From the NCBI RefSeq assembly GCF_918797505.1, contig NC_092800.1, positions 34,214,263 to 34,278,262 on the forward strand: a DNA stretch of 64,000 nucleotides, given 5' to 3'. Numbering within the stretch: the stretch's first letter is position 1; each line of letters begins with the position of its first letter. The translations under genes were made by a program, and so were the position numbers. The notes beneath the pieces are model-generated. The model searched no databases, was not told the DNA's origin, and saw only the letters and a list, made by a program, of their open reading frames with translations. Source of the DNA: Bemisia tabaci (Eukaryota > Arthropoda > Insecta > Hemiptera > Aleyrodidae). This document shows, one piece after another, positions 32,593-42,358 of the stretch.

Positions 32593-33095
32593 CTAGGCTG
32601 ATAATGAAATTAATAGACAAACCTAGAGTCCCTTTATACTGAGAGTCAAGACAATTTGAATCCATTTCTGATTGGTTCCCGTATTTTAGGCCTCCACAGT
32701 GTCACAAACGGGAATAAAGATTACATTTTCACCAATTGCAAAGATTATAATCTGGAATGGACCAGGGAATTACGGGTTCGGCAAGGAACAAACGGAATGA
32801 GAGGAGGAACGGAGAAAGGCATTTGAGAATGGGCCGATCAAAGATTACGAAAAACGTTCAATTTCTGTAATCTTTATTCCCGTTTGTGACATCCATGAGC
32901 CGAATTGTCTTGACTCTCAGTATAAAGGGACTCTAGACAAACCTATAGACAAAGAAGACAAAAGGTATGTGGAGGGATCCTGTTGGTGGAAACGGGTGGT
33001 TGCAACGGAAGGTAGGTAATAGACTAACTAACGGCAACCCACGAAAGACCCGATGGTTAGTCTATCATTTTCTCCCTTAGTCTATGAGAACCACC
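32593..33095. mobile_element. MITE family D, copy 5, split by F
   Basis: TAGGCTGATAATGAAATTAA start. It is interrupted at GACAAACC by F and resumes at TATAGACAAAGAAGACAAAA. It continues to TATGAGAACCACCC, where a G element begins. Confidence 0.87.
32624..32935. mobile_element. hAT-like MITE F, copy 1 (312 bp), 8-bp target duplication
   Basis: Starts TAGAGTCCCTTTATACTGAG and ends CTCAGTATAAAGGGACTCTA. GACAAACC flanks both sides (32616-32623, 32936-32943). TAGAG fits the YARNG terminal consensus of hAT elements. An inner pair, GGGAATAAAGATTACA and TGTAATCTTTATTCCC, also mirrors. Confidence 0.92.
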
Positions 33096-33327
33096 CACAT
33101 TGGGGAAAAAAAAACACATTGGATCTAGAGTCCAGACTCTTGAAAACATTGACAAGAAAAAATACTCTTGATTCAATCAGATTTTTGCTTAAATCAAAAG
33201 GAAATCCGCTCAAATTAAGAGGCTTGGTTCTTGATTTAAGCAAAAATCCGATTGAATCAAGAGTATTTTTTCTTGTCGATGTTTTCAAGAGTCTGGACTC
33301 TAGATCCAGTGTGTTTTTTTTCCAGTG
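33096..33327. mobile_element. MITE family G, copy 4
   Basis: CACATTGGGGAAAAAAAAAC then ATTGGATCTAGAGTCCAG; right end GATCCAGTGTGTTTTTTTTC with CAGTG. It sits between two D segments. Confidence 0.85.
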
Positions 33328-33530
33328 TTGGTGGAAACGGGTGGTTGCAATGGACAAAGGAGGTAGGTAATAGACTAACTAACGGCAATTCACGAGAGAC
33401 CCGACAGTTCGTCTATCATTTTCTCCTTCAGTCTATGAGAACCACCCATTTCAACCAATAGGATCGCTCCATACTCCCTATGTCTTCTTTATCTATAGCT
33501 TTGTCCATCAATTTCAATAATCAGTCCGCA
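33328..33530. mobile_element. MITE family D, partial copy 6
   Basis: GGTGGAAACGGGTGGTTGCA to TCAATTTCAATAATCAGTCC. It restarts the D sequence upstream of where copy 5 ended, so this is either a second D copy or a duplication around the G insertion. Confidence 0.8.
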
Positions 33531-33649
33531 TGAAACCATCGAACATGTTTTATTAAAAATTGGACAGTGTTGTTTTCCATGGATTACTGTCAAGAATCAG
33601 CAAATTCCAGACAGAAAAGCGCTGCTACTTTCTTGTAAGTATAAGAGGA

Positions 33650-34130
33650 TCGAGTGAGTAGATTCTGTAATCTCGGAGTGTAGATACGTTTCCTCGTCTG
33701 GGAAACGACGAGCGATTGGGTCCCGATTCGTCGGGACGAGTGATATCATCGGCGACCACCTCATGGTAGAAACCGCGTAAATCCAAAAGAATTCCGACGT
33801 AGATCCGTCGTTTCTTCCTCGATCGGGAGTTACGAAAATCGCCGCGATGATCATAAGCGTCGATGAGGCCGACAAAGTGATGGGTGCGCTTCGTTTCGGA
33901 ACGTGCTAACCCCCCCCCCCCCCCCCGGTCGGCGCCGGTTTCCCATGGCTCGTAACACCTGTTTTCTATTAATCCTTCCAATCTTGGGTTACATAAATTG
34001 GCCGGGGTCGGGACGAGCAGCTTCCAGGTTTGGTCCCGCGCGTCGCGTCGCTGTTGAGGAAGCCCGGGCGATGTCTAGTCGCTGGAGATGGGCGACCCTC
34101 CTCCGGCCTACTTCTGTACTTCCTCGCTGA
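33650..34130. other. CpG-rich segment with a C run
   Basis: Rich in CGTCG, GATCGG and GCGCGTCGCG motifs. Both strands have open frames up to 118 codons, but the frames cross the C run at 33909-33927 and show no start or splice support. Promoter-like rather than coding. Confidence 0.35.
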
Positions 34131-34273
34131 TGAGAGGATGAGATATTATGGGTCCAAGCGTTTATCGTACTGGAAACTCGCAGTTTGATTCTATTCTGCA
34201 GTTTTTAGATAACGTGTAGGTGGACAAAGGTCCTTCTGCTCTGAGAGGTATGTCGCATGGAGTCGACCTCAAC

Positions 34274-34818
34274 GGGCTGATTGTTGAATTTGATATGTCG
34301 AGGGCAAATAGTTAAATCAGGCATTTTGTCAAATGCCTCGGCAAACAGTCAAATATTCTTACTTGGATTGAAATTTTGATTTTTTTCCCTAATTTCAGAC
34401 AAAATAATTCGTTTCTCCCGGAAGAAAGAATTCTCTGTACAAGTGTGCAGCATACTATCGTATTTTAAACGATTTTAACAGCCTTACCTAATGCTCGTTC
34501 CTCATGAAATTTTCAGCACGCAACAAAGAATATAATATTTAAAATTTTAACATTTAAATGTACTAAGGGTATGTAAAAAGGAAGGAACAAGGAGAGTTCG
34601 CGGATTTGAAGAGTTACTCATCACAAAATATTGGAAACCTGTGAACTCCTCGCCATATATTTTCAGAATTCCGTAAACTGTCAAAATTTGACTATCGGCT
34701 TAGGCGTTTGATAAAATTCCTGATTTGACTAATTGCCTTCGACAGATATAGCCATAGACAAATAAGACATAAGGGATTTGGAGGGATTCTATTGATGGAA
34801 GCAGGTGGTTGCAGTGGA
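34274..34818. mobile_element. MITE family D, copy 7, split by O
   Basis: GGGCTGATTGTTGAATTTGA, then element O, then AGCCATAGACAAATAAGACA and GGTGGTTGCAGTGGA. The right half is missing. Confidence 0.85.
34296..34744. mobile_element. MITE family O, copy 2 (449 bp), GATA target duplication
   Basis: TGTCGAGGGCAAATAGT and ACTAATTGCCTTCGACA ends, GATA on both sides. It interrupts a D element, so the insertion is younger than D. Confidence 0.88.
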
Positions 34819-35005
34819 CCATACTCGTGGCGGACGCGATTAGAGTTACGGTATTCGCTACCATACGGCTTGTGTTGGCAATTACACTACTTGTACCATA
34901 CTACCATCCTCATATCACGTCGTTCAAACCACAGTTTTTCAGTGCAACCAGACAAAAATTGCTCTACCGAAAATTTTGCCTACGCGGACTGCGGACCAGT
35001 GGGGT

Positions 35006-35181
35006 GATTATTGAAATTGATAGACAAAAGTGACAGACAAAGAGGACATGGGGAGTATGGAGCTATCCTATAGGTTGAAATGGGTGCCTCCTATAGACTA
35101 AGGGAGAAAACGATGGACTAACGATAGGGTTTCTCGTGGGTTGCCGTTAGTTAGTCTATTACCTACCTCCTTCGTAAATAT
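35006..35181 (-). mobile_element. MITE family D, partial copy 8
   Basis: GGGTGATTATTGAAATTGAT through TATAGACTAAGGGAGAAAAC and GCCGTTAGTTAGTCTATTAC. The right terminal arm is absent. Confidence 0.82.
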
Positions 35182-35406
35182 TACCAGATGTTTTGTTATG
35201 TGTACTGGTTATATTCACTGTATCACTGCGTCAAAAAACAAGTAGACTCATGATAGAATTTACGATACTTCGACAAAATTTGCCGTACTTTTTTTTCAGC
35301 GTGGGTCGGAAAATTGGATTTGGAGATTCTATCGGGGAAAACTCTCTCGGTGTCTTTTAGAATGAATTTCAAGCAGTTTAGTTTGTTTGTGTGCCCATTA
35401 AAGATG

Positions 35407-35536
35407 AATTGGACGTATCTCTACCAAACGGAACTATGTGCATTATGAAGTGAGCCCTGTTATGCATACATTCTTATGAGTTTCAGGGCTCATGTCTTAC
35501 CGCACATAGTTCCGTTTGGCAGAAATACGTCCAATT
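35407..35536. mobile_element. MITE family H, copy 3
   Basis: AATTGGACGTATCTCTACCA and TGGCAGAAATACGTCCAATT ends, the most symmetrical H copy here. Confidence 0.9.
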
Positions 35537-35569
35537 TACGGTCACAAAAATCGCGACAATCGCTGCAGC

Positions 35570-35950
35570 GAGTAATGCAAAAGAGCTTTCCGTGCTTTCA
35601 TGTCTGGGTGACGGCTCGGAGCCGGGTGCTGGTTGACAGTCAAGGTTGCGGCGGCGGCGGCGAAGGAGTTATGGCTGCGAAACGGGAACAGCCGAACCGA
35701 GCCCCCCACGGCCCCCGAGGGAACATTCCGCGGTGGGGGTGGAGGAGGGGGACTTGGCTTCGGCTCCCATAATTTAGCAAGAAACCGGTGCAAGACAATT
35801 ATTACAAGCGCCGGCCGCGCTGCGACTCCCATAACGCTGCCATTGCACTTTTGCGGAGCTCAGTCCCAGCGCTGTCATGCCCTGCCATTCACTTTCAGCC
35901 GCGACTCCTGCCAACTTAAACGAGCTTCGAGCTCTGGGAATACGATGCTT
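35570..35950. other. GC-rich segment with GGC/GGT-rich tract
   Basis: Contains GGTTGCGGCGGCGGCGG and GGTGGGGGTGGAGG. Plus and minus ORFs of 96-108 codons overlap here with low-complexity Gly or Pro. Possibly a promoter or GC-rich exon; no coding call is made. Confidence 0.3.
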
Positions 35951-36087
35951 GTCTCATAATCGGGAAACAAATTACAGGTGTTTGAAAGTTGATATCTCTC
36001 ATTTGTAAACGGATATATGCACTTGAACAATCTACATTTAATTCATTTTGAAGAAATTATGTATAAACTTTAGTCCACCCTACAAAA

Positions 36088-36815
36088 AAGCTCAATACCA
36101 AGACGTGCCTTCGCTGAAGCTGCCTGGAGACTTCGACGCAAAGTTAAGAAAAACAGCCATTTAGTTATGTTCTTCTCATTTTTCCGCGGAAGGCGTTTTC
36201 ATTGGTCTTTAATACCACGCAATCATTTAAAGAAACACCTAAGGCCTAATATACGTATACCTCTGCTAAAATTGCCCGGAGACTTCAACGCAGCGTCAAG
36301 AAAAATAGCCATTTAGTTCTATTCGTCACATTGTTCGGACGAGGACATTATTATCAGTTCTTAACACTATACAATAATTTAATGAGACACCTGAGGCCTA
36401 ATGTACGCATGCCTCTGCTAAAATTGCCCGGAGACTTCAACGCAGCGTCAAGAAAAATAGCCATTTAGTTCTATTCGTCACATTGTTCGGACGAGGACAT
36501 TATTATCAGTTCTTAACACTATACAATAATTTAATGAGACACCTGAGGCCTAATGTACGCATGCCTCTGCTAAAATTGCCCGGAGACTTCAACGCAAAGT
36601 TAGGAAAAACAGCCATTTAGTTATATTCGCCACATTTTCCGGAGAAAGGCGTTTTTATTAGTTCTTAATACTACGCAATCATTTAATGAGCCACCTAAAT
36701 GCCTAATGTACGCATGCTTCTGCTAAAATTGCCCAGAGACTTCAATGCAGGGCTAAGAAAAACAGCCATTCCGTTTCATTTGTCCCGTTTTTTGGAGGAA
36801 GGTGTCACTGCGGCT
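36088..36815 (+). repeat. 152-bp satellite array, five units
   Basis: The core GCCCGGAGACTTCAACGCAG recurs at 36122, 36274, 36426, 36578 and 36731 (spacing 152, 152, 152, 153). Each unit continues with AGCCATTTAGTTnnATTCG, TTCTTAATACTACGCAAT-like sequence and TAATGTACGCATGCCTCTGC. Units 36274-36425 and 36426-36577 are identical, while the outer units are diverged. Confidence 0.92.
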
Positions 36816-38038
36816 AAGATCCTGTAAGGTTGAAAATTATGCCGCACATAAAGTGTATTATCCTCCAAGTCATTGCTCTTGTCTCGTTACATTTCGGCAT
36901 TTTGTCGATGATTCTTTCCTATCAACATTGTATCCATCTTGATACATCAACATATTTGTAATTTTGACAAAAGGGAATATCAACAAAATGTCTAAAAGTA
37001 TCAAGGTATACAGAGGGGCCGGAGGGTAAATCAACATGTTGTACCTCTTTTGAAAAACGTCGTTTTAAAGTGTTTTTTTTTTCTAAAGTTGTTTTGTCAA
37101 TAAAAACCTTAGGTACGCAGTTGATGATGGTGTCGCAACCATCAATCAGCGTTCTGGATAGACGCAGCGGATCATTAGCGCGGAGGTAAACAACACTGGC
37201 TCTCAAAATTTCTGATTACTGCGTGATAAGATGTATTAATTAAAAATTGATGACAAAATGCCATGTTGCCAAGCGTAAATCGGGAAAGCTCTGGAGGAAG
37301 CAACAGGGATCATCCTGCACTTATCAATTTCCCTAAGGTGAGGATGGTTTGTCCATGGACCTTGTTACCGTAAGGGAAGTTTAAAAACAAAGCCAAATAT
37401 AAACCTACATCTCATCTTTGTCGTTTGGAAACAAAAATGTGAGGTTAATTTTTTTTTTTCTTAATTCCAAGATTTTATAATGAGCAATTTACTCACTGCA
37501 ATCTATAGACCAAAAAGCAGGCAGGCTTGTGAATTATTCTTAAGATTCTCCCGTATTTTAAGAATCCACTCATTTTGGCCCATGTAGATTTGTTGATGAA
37601 TTCGACTTATTTTTGAGGAAAAAAAACAAAACCAAAAAAATCATGCATTAATTAATTAAATCAGAAGGCTCTGTGAAGCCCGCGCATAATCCGTCTATTC
37701 GCACATAGCCCTATTTCGTAAAAACGACCAATCGACGAGCAGAGAAAAAGCGTTTCTCACTCACCAGCAACACTCTCGAGTTGAGTTTCAGAATTTTCTT
37801 GTTTTCTCACCATCTTGTTTTGCGCGTAAAATTTTGATTTCTGTGGCACTCAACTTCAAACCGTTGATAGGAGTCCATTCAAATTTTTATACATGGAATC
37901 CCATGGTGCGCGTTGGGCCCCTACAGGTTCGAGTCAACAGCTTGGCGAGAGGGCACTGGAGAGAAGTTGATTTGACCCGAGTTAAACTAATATGGCAGAG
38001 CAAGAAAAATATAAATAGGCACTCACCACATCACAAGT
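36816..38038. other. Unassigned AT-rich stretch
   Basis: Follows the satellite. A minus ORF of 94 codons (36922-37206) has no recognisable domain. Confidence 0.35.
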
Positions 38039-38626
38039 GTGCCGTGTTGCCATGCTGAAGAAAAACGTCATATTAAAATGTATACATTGCCAACTTTTGC
38101 TCATTGAAATATATCATTTCGAGGGAATATTAAGTCACGCATATTTTTCCTTGAAATTTTCAGACGTAACAAATTGAAAGAGAAACCGTTATTTCCCTCG
38201 CAAAAGAACATGACTGCACTTCAATTTTGCAAAATTTTCTCGTGCAAATTTCATTTTTACCAGGAAAATCTGGGGAATTTCTATCTGAACATTTCCTCGA
38301 TTATTCTTCAGATATCATACGAAAATCTGAAATATTTTAAACAAAAATTGCACTGGTACAGTGCAACAGTAAAATAATCAATTGTTTCAATTTGCAGTCA
38401 ATTTTACAACATTGGGAGTTACGTTACCTAATAACCTAACCTAACCTAATCTAACGTAACCTAACCCAACCTAACCTAACCTAACCTAACCCAACCTAAA
38501 CCTAACCTAACCTCCAGGAAACGACGAAGTATGCATTCACCCTATTAAATTCGTTTTTATAATAAGAATTATTGCAACGTCCAGGGACATATACAGCGTT
38601 CTTTCTTATCACGACGTTGTGTGCGA
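38039..38626. mobile_element. MITE family A, degraded copy split by telomere-like DNA
   Basis: The left part, GCCATGCTGAAGAAAAACGT and CATTGCCAACTTTT, is an A left arm. The right part, TTATTGCAACGTCCAGGG, ACAGCGTTCTTTCTTATC and ACGAC, is an A right arm. The interior is expanded by about 340 bp including the (CCTAA)n tract. Confidence 0.5.
38425..38514 (-). repeat. Interstitial telomere-like (CCTAA)n tract
   Basis: About 17 units of CCTAA with variants CCCAA and CGTAA, corresponding to insect TTAGG on the minus strand. The degeneracy indicates an old interstitial tract, not an active chromosome end. Confidence 0.9.
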
Positions 38627-38818
38627 ATGGTCCAGACCTCGCGAGCCCAAGCATGGGAAACGAACTCGCAGCGCGAGAAAACGTTTTTAAAAGCCCCCCC
38701 CCCCCTCCGATTTTGAGTATCCGTAGTCATGCATGGACTCGCACAATCAAAAATCAACTGCCAGGCGGCTCACTTACGCATGAGTGCGAGCGGCGAGGCA
38801 GTGATTGATGGTCGCTTC

Positions 38819-38948
38819 AATTGGACGTATTTCTGCCAAACGGAACTATGTGCATTAAGACATGAGCCCCAAGACCCATAAGAATACATGCAAACCAGGG
38901 CTCACGCCATGATACACATAGTTCCGTTTGGCAGAAATACGTTAAATT
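38819..38948. mobile_element. MITE family H, copy 4
   Basis: AATTGGACGTATTTCTGCCA and TGGCAGAAATACGTTAAATT ends. Adjacent TCGCTT occurs on both sides and may be part of the target duplication. Confidence 0.9.
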
Positions 38949-40230
38949 CGCTTTCCGGGCGAAAACCGCGTAACGTCCGATTGAAAACCGTGTGCAGATC
39001 GGTGGTTTCTGCCCGGGAGCGTAGGGTACCGGTAGGGGATACCAGCAACGTTCCCAGGGAAAACGGATCTCATCGCGCCGGTGACTGCGCGGGAAGGCCG
39101 TTGGCTGATTTAGTTGCTACGTTTATTTTTTTCGATGCGTCTCATCCGTCGGGCGTTTTCACGGATCCCTGTAATCTCTGTTTAAACGATGTCCTGCATT
39201 GGTGATTATCTGAAAAGACCCTGAAAGATCCTAGAAAAAACTGTTTGTCCATTAAAATTCGTGTGTGAATCACGATAAACTGGACTTCGATCGAAAAAAT
39301 CTCGAAATTCAGTCGCTGACTCTAAAGCATAGAAGATCATTCTATGAAAGTTCTGGGATTGAAAACGCGCAATTGTTTCGAACCGCAATCCAAAGTTGTA
39401 GGTGGTTTGAAGGGTCCAGTTCCAATAATTATGTTTAGTTTCAAGGTAAAGCCTGGATTTTAACTTTGATACTCTAATCTGCCTTGTTCTCATCCAAAAA
39501 TTTCTGGGTTTTATTCCAATTTTGCGTCCTGTATTTTCATAAAGATGAACTAAGCCGCTTGCATTTCATCAAAACCATTTTCTGGGGTCTTCAAAACAGT
39601 GTCATTTTTTTGGGAAAAGCTCTATGCCGTCCTTCCAAATCACAAAAATTCTGACTAATCCACAAGCCAGGAATGCGATTTTCTATACAAGCTCATCGGC
39701 AGAAAAGTCAGTATACTTTTACTTTAAAAAATGACCACTTGGCTTTCTTTCCTTTAGTATGGATCATCTTGATCAGACCCTGACGCTATTAGGCCAATTT
39801 GGCCTACGAGACTCAAAAAAGAGATTCGCTCGTCCGAAGCCATTCGCTTGTAATCGTTGACCATAAATGACGACGAAATAGAAAACACCCAGTTCGGTCT
39901 TGAAATGGTCCACCGCCGCAGCCTCCGAAGCATCATAAAACGAGGCGATACATTTAACGCATGATTCGTTCTATTCGGTGTTTTCCTCTTCCCTCATTGG
40001 GAGCCATGAGAAAGTCGGCGCGATTTTTACCCGCTGGGAGCTTTCATCGTCTGTTTAAAGAGATCTCGTAAAAACAAGCTCGGATCATCCGTCGAACAGG
40101 CTCCCGAATCTAATAGCCGTGATAGGTTGCCACTTTTTCCTACGGTTGGTTGGTTTTTATTGTTGACGTAATAACCTTACGATTGCGTCCGATGAAAGTT
40201 TGATTGAACTTGAAGTAGTCATTGCCGCGG
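38949..40230. other. Unassigned stretch, GC-richer at its start
   Basis: 38.95-39.10 kb is CpG-containing (GGGCGAAAACCGCGTAACG). Beyond this only unsupported ORFs are seen. Confidence 0.35.
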
Positions 40231-40472
40231 CGCACAGTGGATCGAGTCAATTAGAGAGGTCGGAAATGAAATTGTTGACTAAATCTGCAAATTTTGACGT
40301 TTATTTCATCACATTTTAAATTTAATTCAAGGGGTGCCTGTATCAGAGAATTTTACGAGAATACCAATGAAACCATTTTTAAAATCTCAAAGTTTTGATT
40401 CAAAAGAGTTATAAGCTTTTAAAGTTTCCAAATTTTGTCCGACCTCTCCTATTGTCTCGATCCACTGTGCGG
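40231..40472. mobile_element. MITE family J, copy 3
   Basis: CGCACAGTGGATCGAGTCAA left and TTGTCTCGATCCACTGTGCG right. Inner GAGAGGTCGGA mirrors TCCGACCTCTC. AAGTTTCCAAATTTTGTCCG precedes the right arm. Confidence 0.88.
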
Positions 40473-40727
40473 CCGGCGTCGAATAAAAGCGGACCCTCCC
40501 ACCACCCCCATACGAGGAGAGTTCTACGCGTGTGCGTGGTGCAAAACTTGTTTCAGCAGACATGAATGCTTCAAAGAGAGTGTTTATTATGAAGTTCTTT
40601 AAAATGAGTACAATTTTATAGTTCAACACGTCTCACCGAATCGGTCATTTGGTATAGCTCATTAATTTCAACTTCTTAAACTTATAAACCCTACAACGAT
40701 CCAAACCTCCGGCCGTGGAAGCCGTAC

Positions 40728-40885
40728 TTACGGCTCTCGAGACATGCCGTCCACGTTCCGGGCTCAGAGGCCAAAAGTTCCGGACGTAGTATACCTGGAG
40801 CAATCGAAGCTACGTCTCCAGCACCTGGAACTTTCGGCTTCTGAGCCCGGAACAGACGGTATGTCTTTATAGCCCGTAACTTATT
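40728..40885. mobile_element. MITE family K, copy 2
   Basis: ACATGCCGTCCACGTTCCGG and GGCCAAAAGTTCCGGACG are mirrored by CCTGGAACTTTCGGCTTCTG and CCCGGAACAGACGGTATGTC. A TTTTTTTTCACGG tail nearby hints at the same CACTG-type end, but the left end is unclear. Confidence 0.7.
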
Positions 40886-41239
40886 GTTTAGGGAACAAAC
40901 TAAAATTTTTTTTTCACGGTTCGCTTTCAAAATTCACCCATTCTGAGGCTAAACCTGACATCATCGAACACCCACGCCACGCCTCGGTCCGGCCCGGAAG
41001 GTGATGTTATTCTTGATGATATTCGCCAGTCACCGGACCATCAATCCGAGACGCTCCCAAAAGTGTTGGTATCGTCTTTCGTTTCGTGAGCGGCAATAAA
41101 ACCGCATCGCTACTTCCCGTTTACCGTTTTCTCAACCTTCTTTCCCTCTCGCGCTCCATTAAATCCGAATTACCCGACAATATAAGGTTTTAAACCGCAA
41201 TTTCTTCGGATCGCACGTTCCGAAAGTTTCCAGCTGCGA

Positions 41240-41510
41240 GTGAAAGAAGCCTCGCATGTCGCATTGGGTAGTCTATCTATGACCACGATCTGCGAGTATA
41301 TGGAGGAGATCTTTATTCCTAATTCTGAAATATGCAAGAGTATGCTTTTTGGTTGGAGGGATGGTATTGAAGCAGAAATGTTAAGGTGCTCAATGCCCGA
41401 AAGGTTGTGGTTGGACAGAAGGCAGTGAGTGGAGGCTAGGTGTCGTAGAGCGTCAGAGAGTGCTGTAAAGTGACTTATATGTATGTTTATTGCGAATAAA
41501 TATGTTCTTC
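41240..41510 (+). pseudogene. Possible 3' end of a non-LTR retrotransposon
   Basis: A 62-codon ORF ends at 41428. In another frame it continues through EWRLGVVERQRVL and a stop, which resembles the Trp-Arg-rich C-termini I associate with insect LINE proteins. A GT/AT-rich tail (TATGTATGTTTATTGCG) and AATAAATATG follow, as in LINE 3' ends. The frame is broken and no reverse transcriptase motif remains. A host 3' exon is the alternative. Confidence 0.25.
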
Positions 41511-41817
41511 TTCGAAAAGAATGGCTGCAGGAATTTTTTGGTATTAATTAGTGGACCCTCCATTTTATTATATTTGCGACTTCAGAATCTATTAGGCATT
41601 TTAAAAAAGAAATTCATGGTTCTTTGTTTGCTTGAATGTTTCAGGTAAGGAATGATTTTACTCACCGTCCCGTTCTGCTAACCGCGAGCTCTGGTCAGAA
41701 TTATTGAATATTGGCTTATAAAGGTTTGTTCATTTTATTATATTTTGTTTTTTACTGTTTTAATAAATACTCATTTACTTCAAGCGCCCATGAAAAATCC
41801 CAACTTTTTTGTTCACT

Positions 41818-41880
41818 CTTGAATCGAACGAGAACCCATCTTTCCCAAGTCTCCTGCCGTGAGTGGGCACTGTACTAAAA
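41818..41880 (-). repeat. tRNA-derived SINE-like or tRNA-pseudogene fragment
   Basis: On the minus strand, TAGTACAGTGCCCACTCACG is followed by GGCAGGAGACTTGGG and, after GATGGGTTCTC, by GTTCGATTC, which resembles a tRNA B box. The order resembles the 5' half of tRNA-derived SINEs. Stem pairing of a working tRNA is not evident. Confidence 0.25.
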
Positions 41881-42220
41881 TTGTGGAAAAACTACTCATG
41901 AATCCAATAATGTCGCTATTAGAAATAAATTTTATGACTACGCCCATGCAGCCACCAAAACATATTTTCCACCGGAAGATATTCCAATTTTGGAGCTGAT
42001 CGTAACAGTAGACGTTTTGTCATGGCATTTTTTCTGAACAGGCGCGATGGCTCTTTTGTCCCCTCTTGCGCGTATATGAAGCGGTCTGAGAGGAGTCATG
42101 AAAATTGAAGGCAAATGCCTCATGGACTCGAGCAAGGTCAAACCGTGGTCGTAAGTTTTTAAGTGGTGACTGTGGTAATCTTCGCAAGTTGGCAAAACTA
42201 GGTCTGGTTCATTCTTTCAA

Positions 42221-42358
42221 ATGTATGTAAGAAAATCGTTATGTATTGAGGCAGGATGTCGTACCTGGAATCGAGTATACATCATTCTAAATGAGGACCA
42301 AACAAAGTTGTCAATTTGCGAGAATTTCCTCTGTGTATATAGTTGTCCGCCCAAATAA
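42221..42358 (+). other. 45-codon upstream ORF in frame with the candidate gene
   Basis: This ORF runs from ATG to TAA and lies immediately 5' of, and in the same frame as, exon 1 of the candidate gene. Its product has a WNRVYIILNEDQ stretch and several cysteines and reads as coding-like. It may be an upstream ORF, an earlier coding exon whose frame is broken by one TAA, or chance. I do not assign a family. Confidence 0.25.

Noticed and set aside
35542..35832. Pro- or Gly-rich ORFs on both strands
   Set aside because: Low-complexity GGC/GGT tract; both strands open, so no coding preference.
36088..36815. CRISPR array
   Set aside because: Units are 152 bp and repeat along their whole length with no unique spacers; this is a satellite in eukaryotic DNA.
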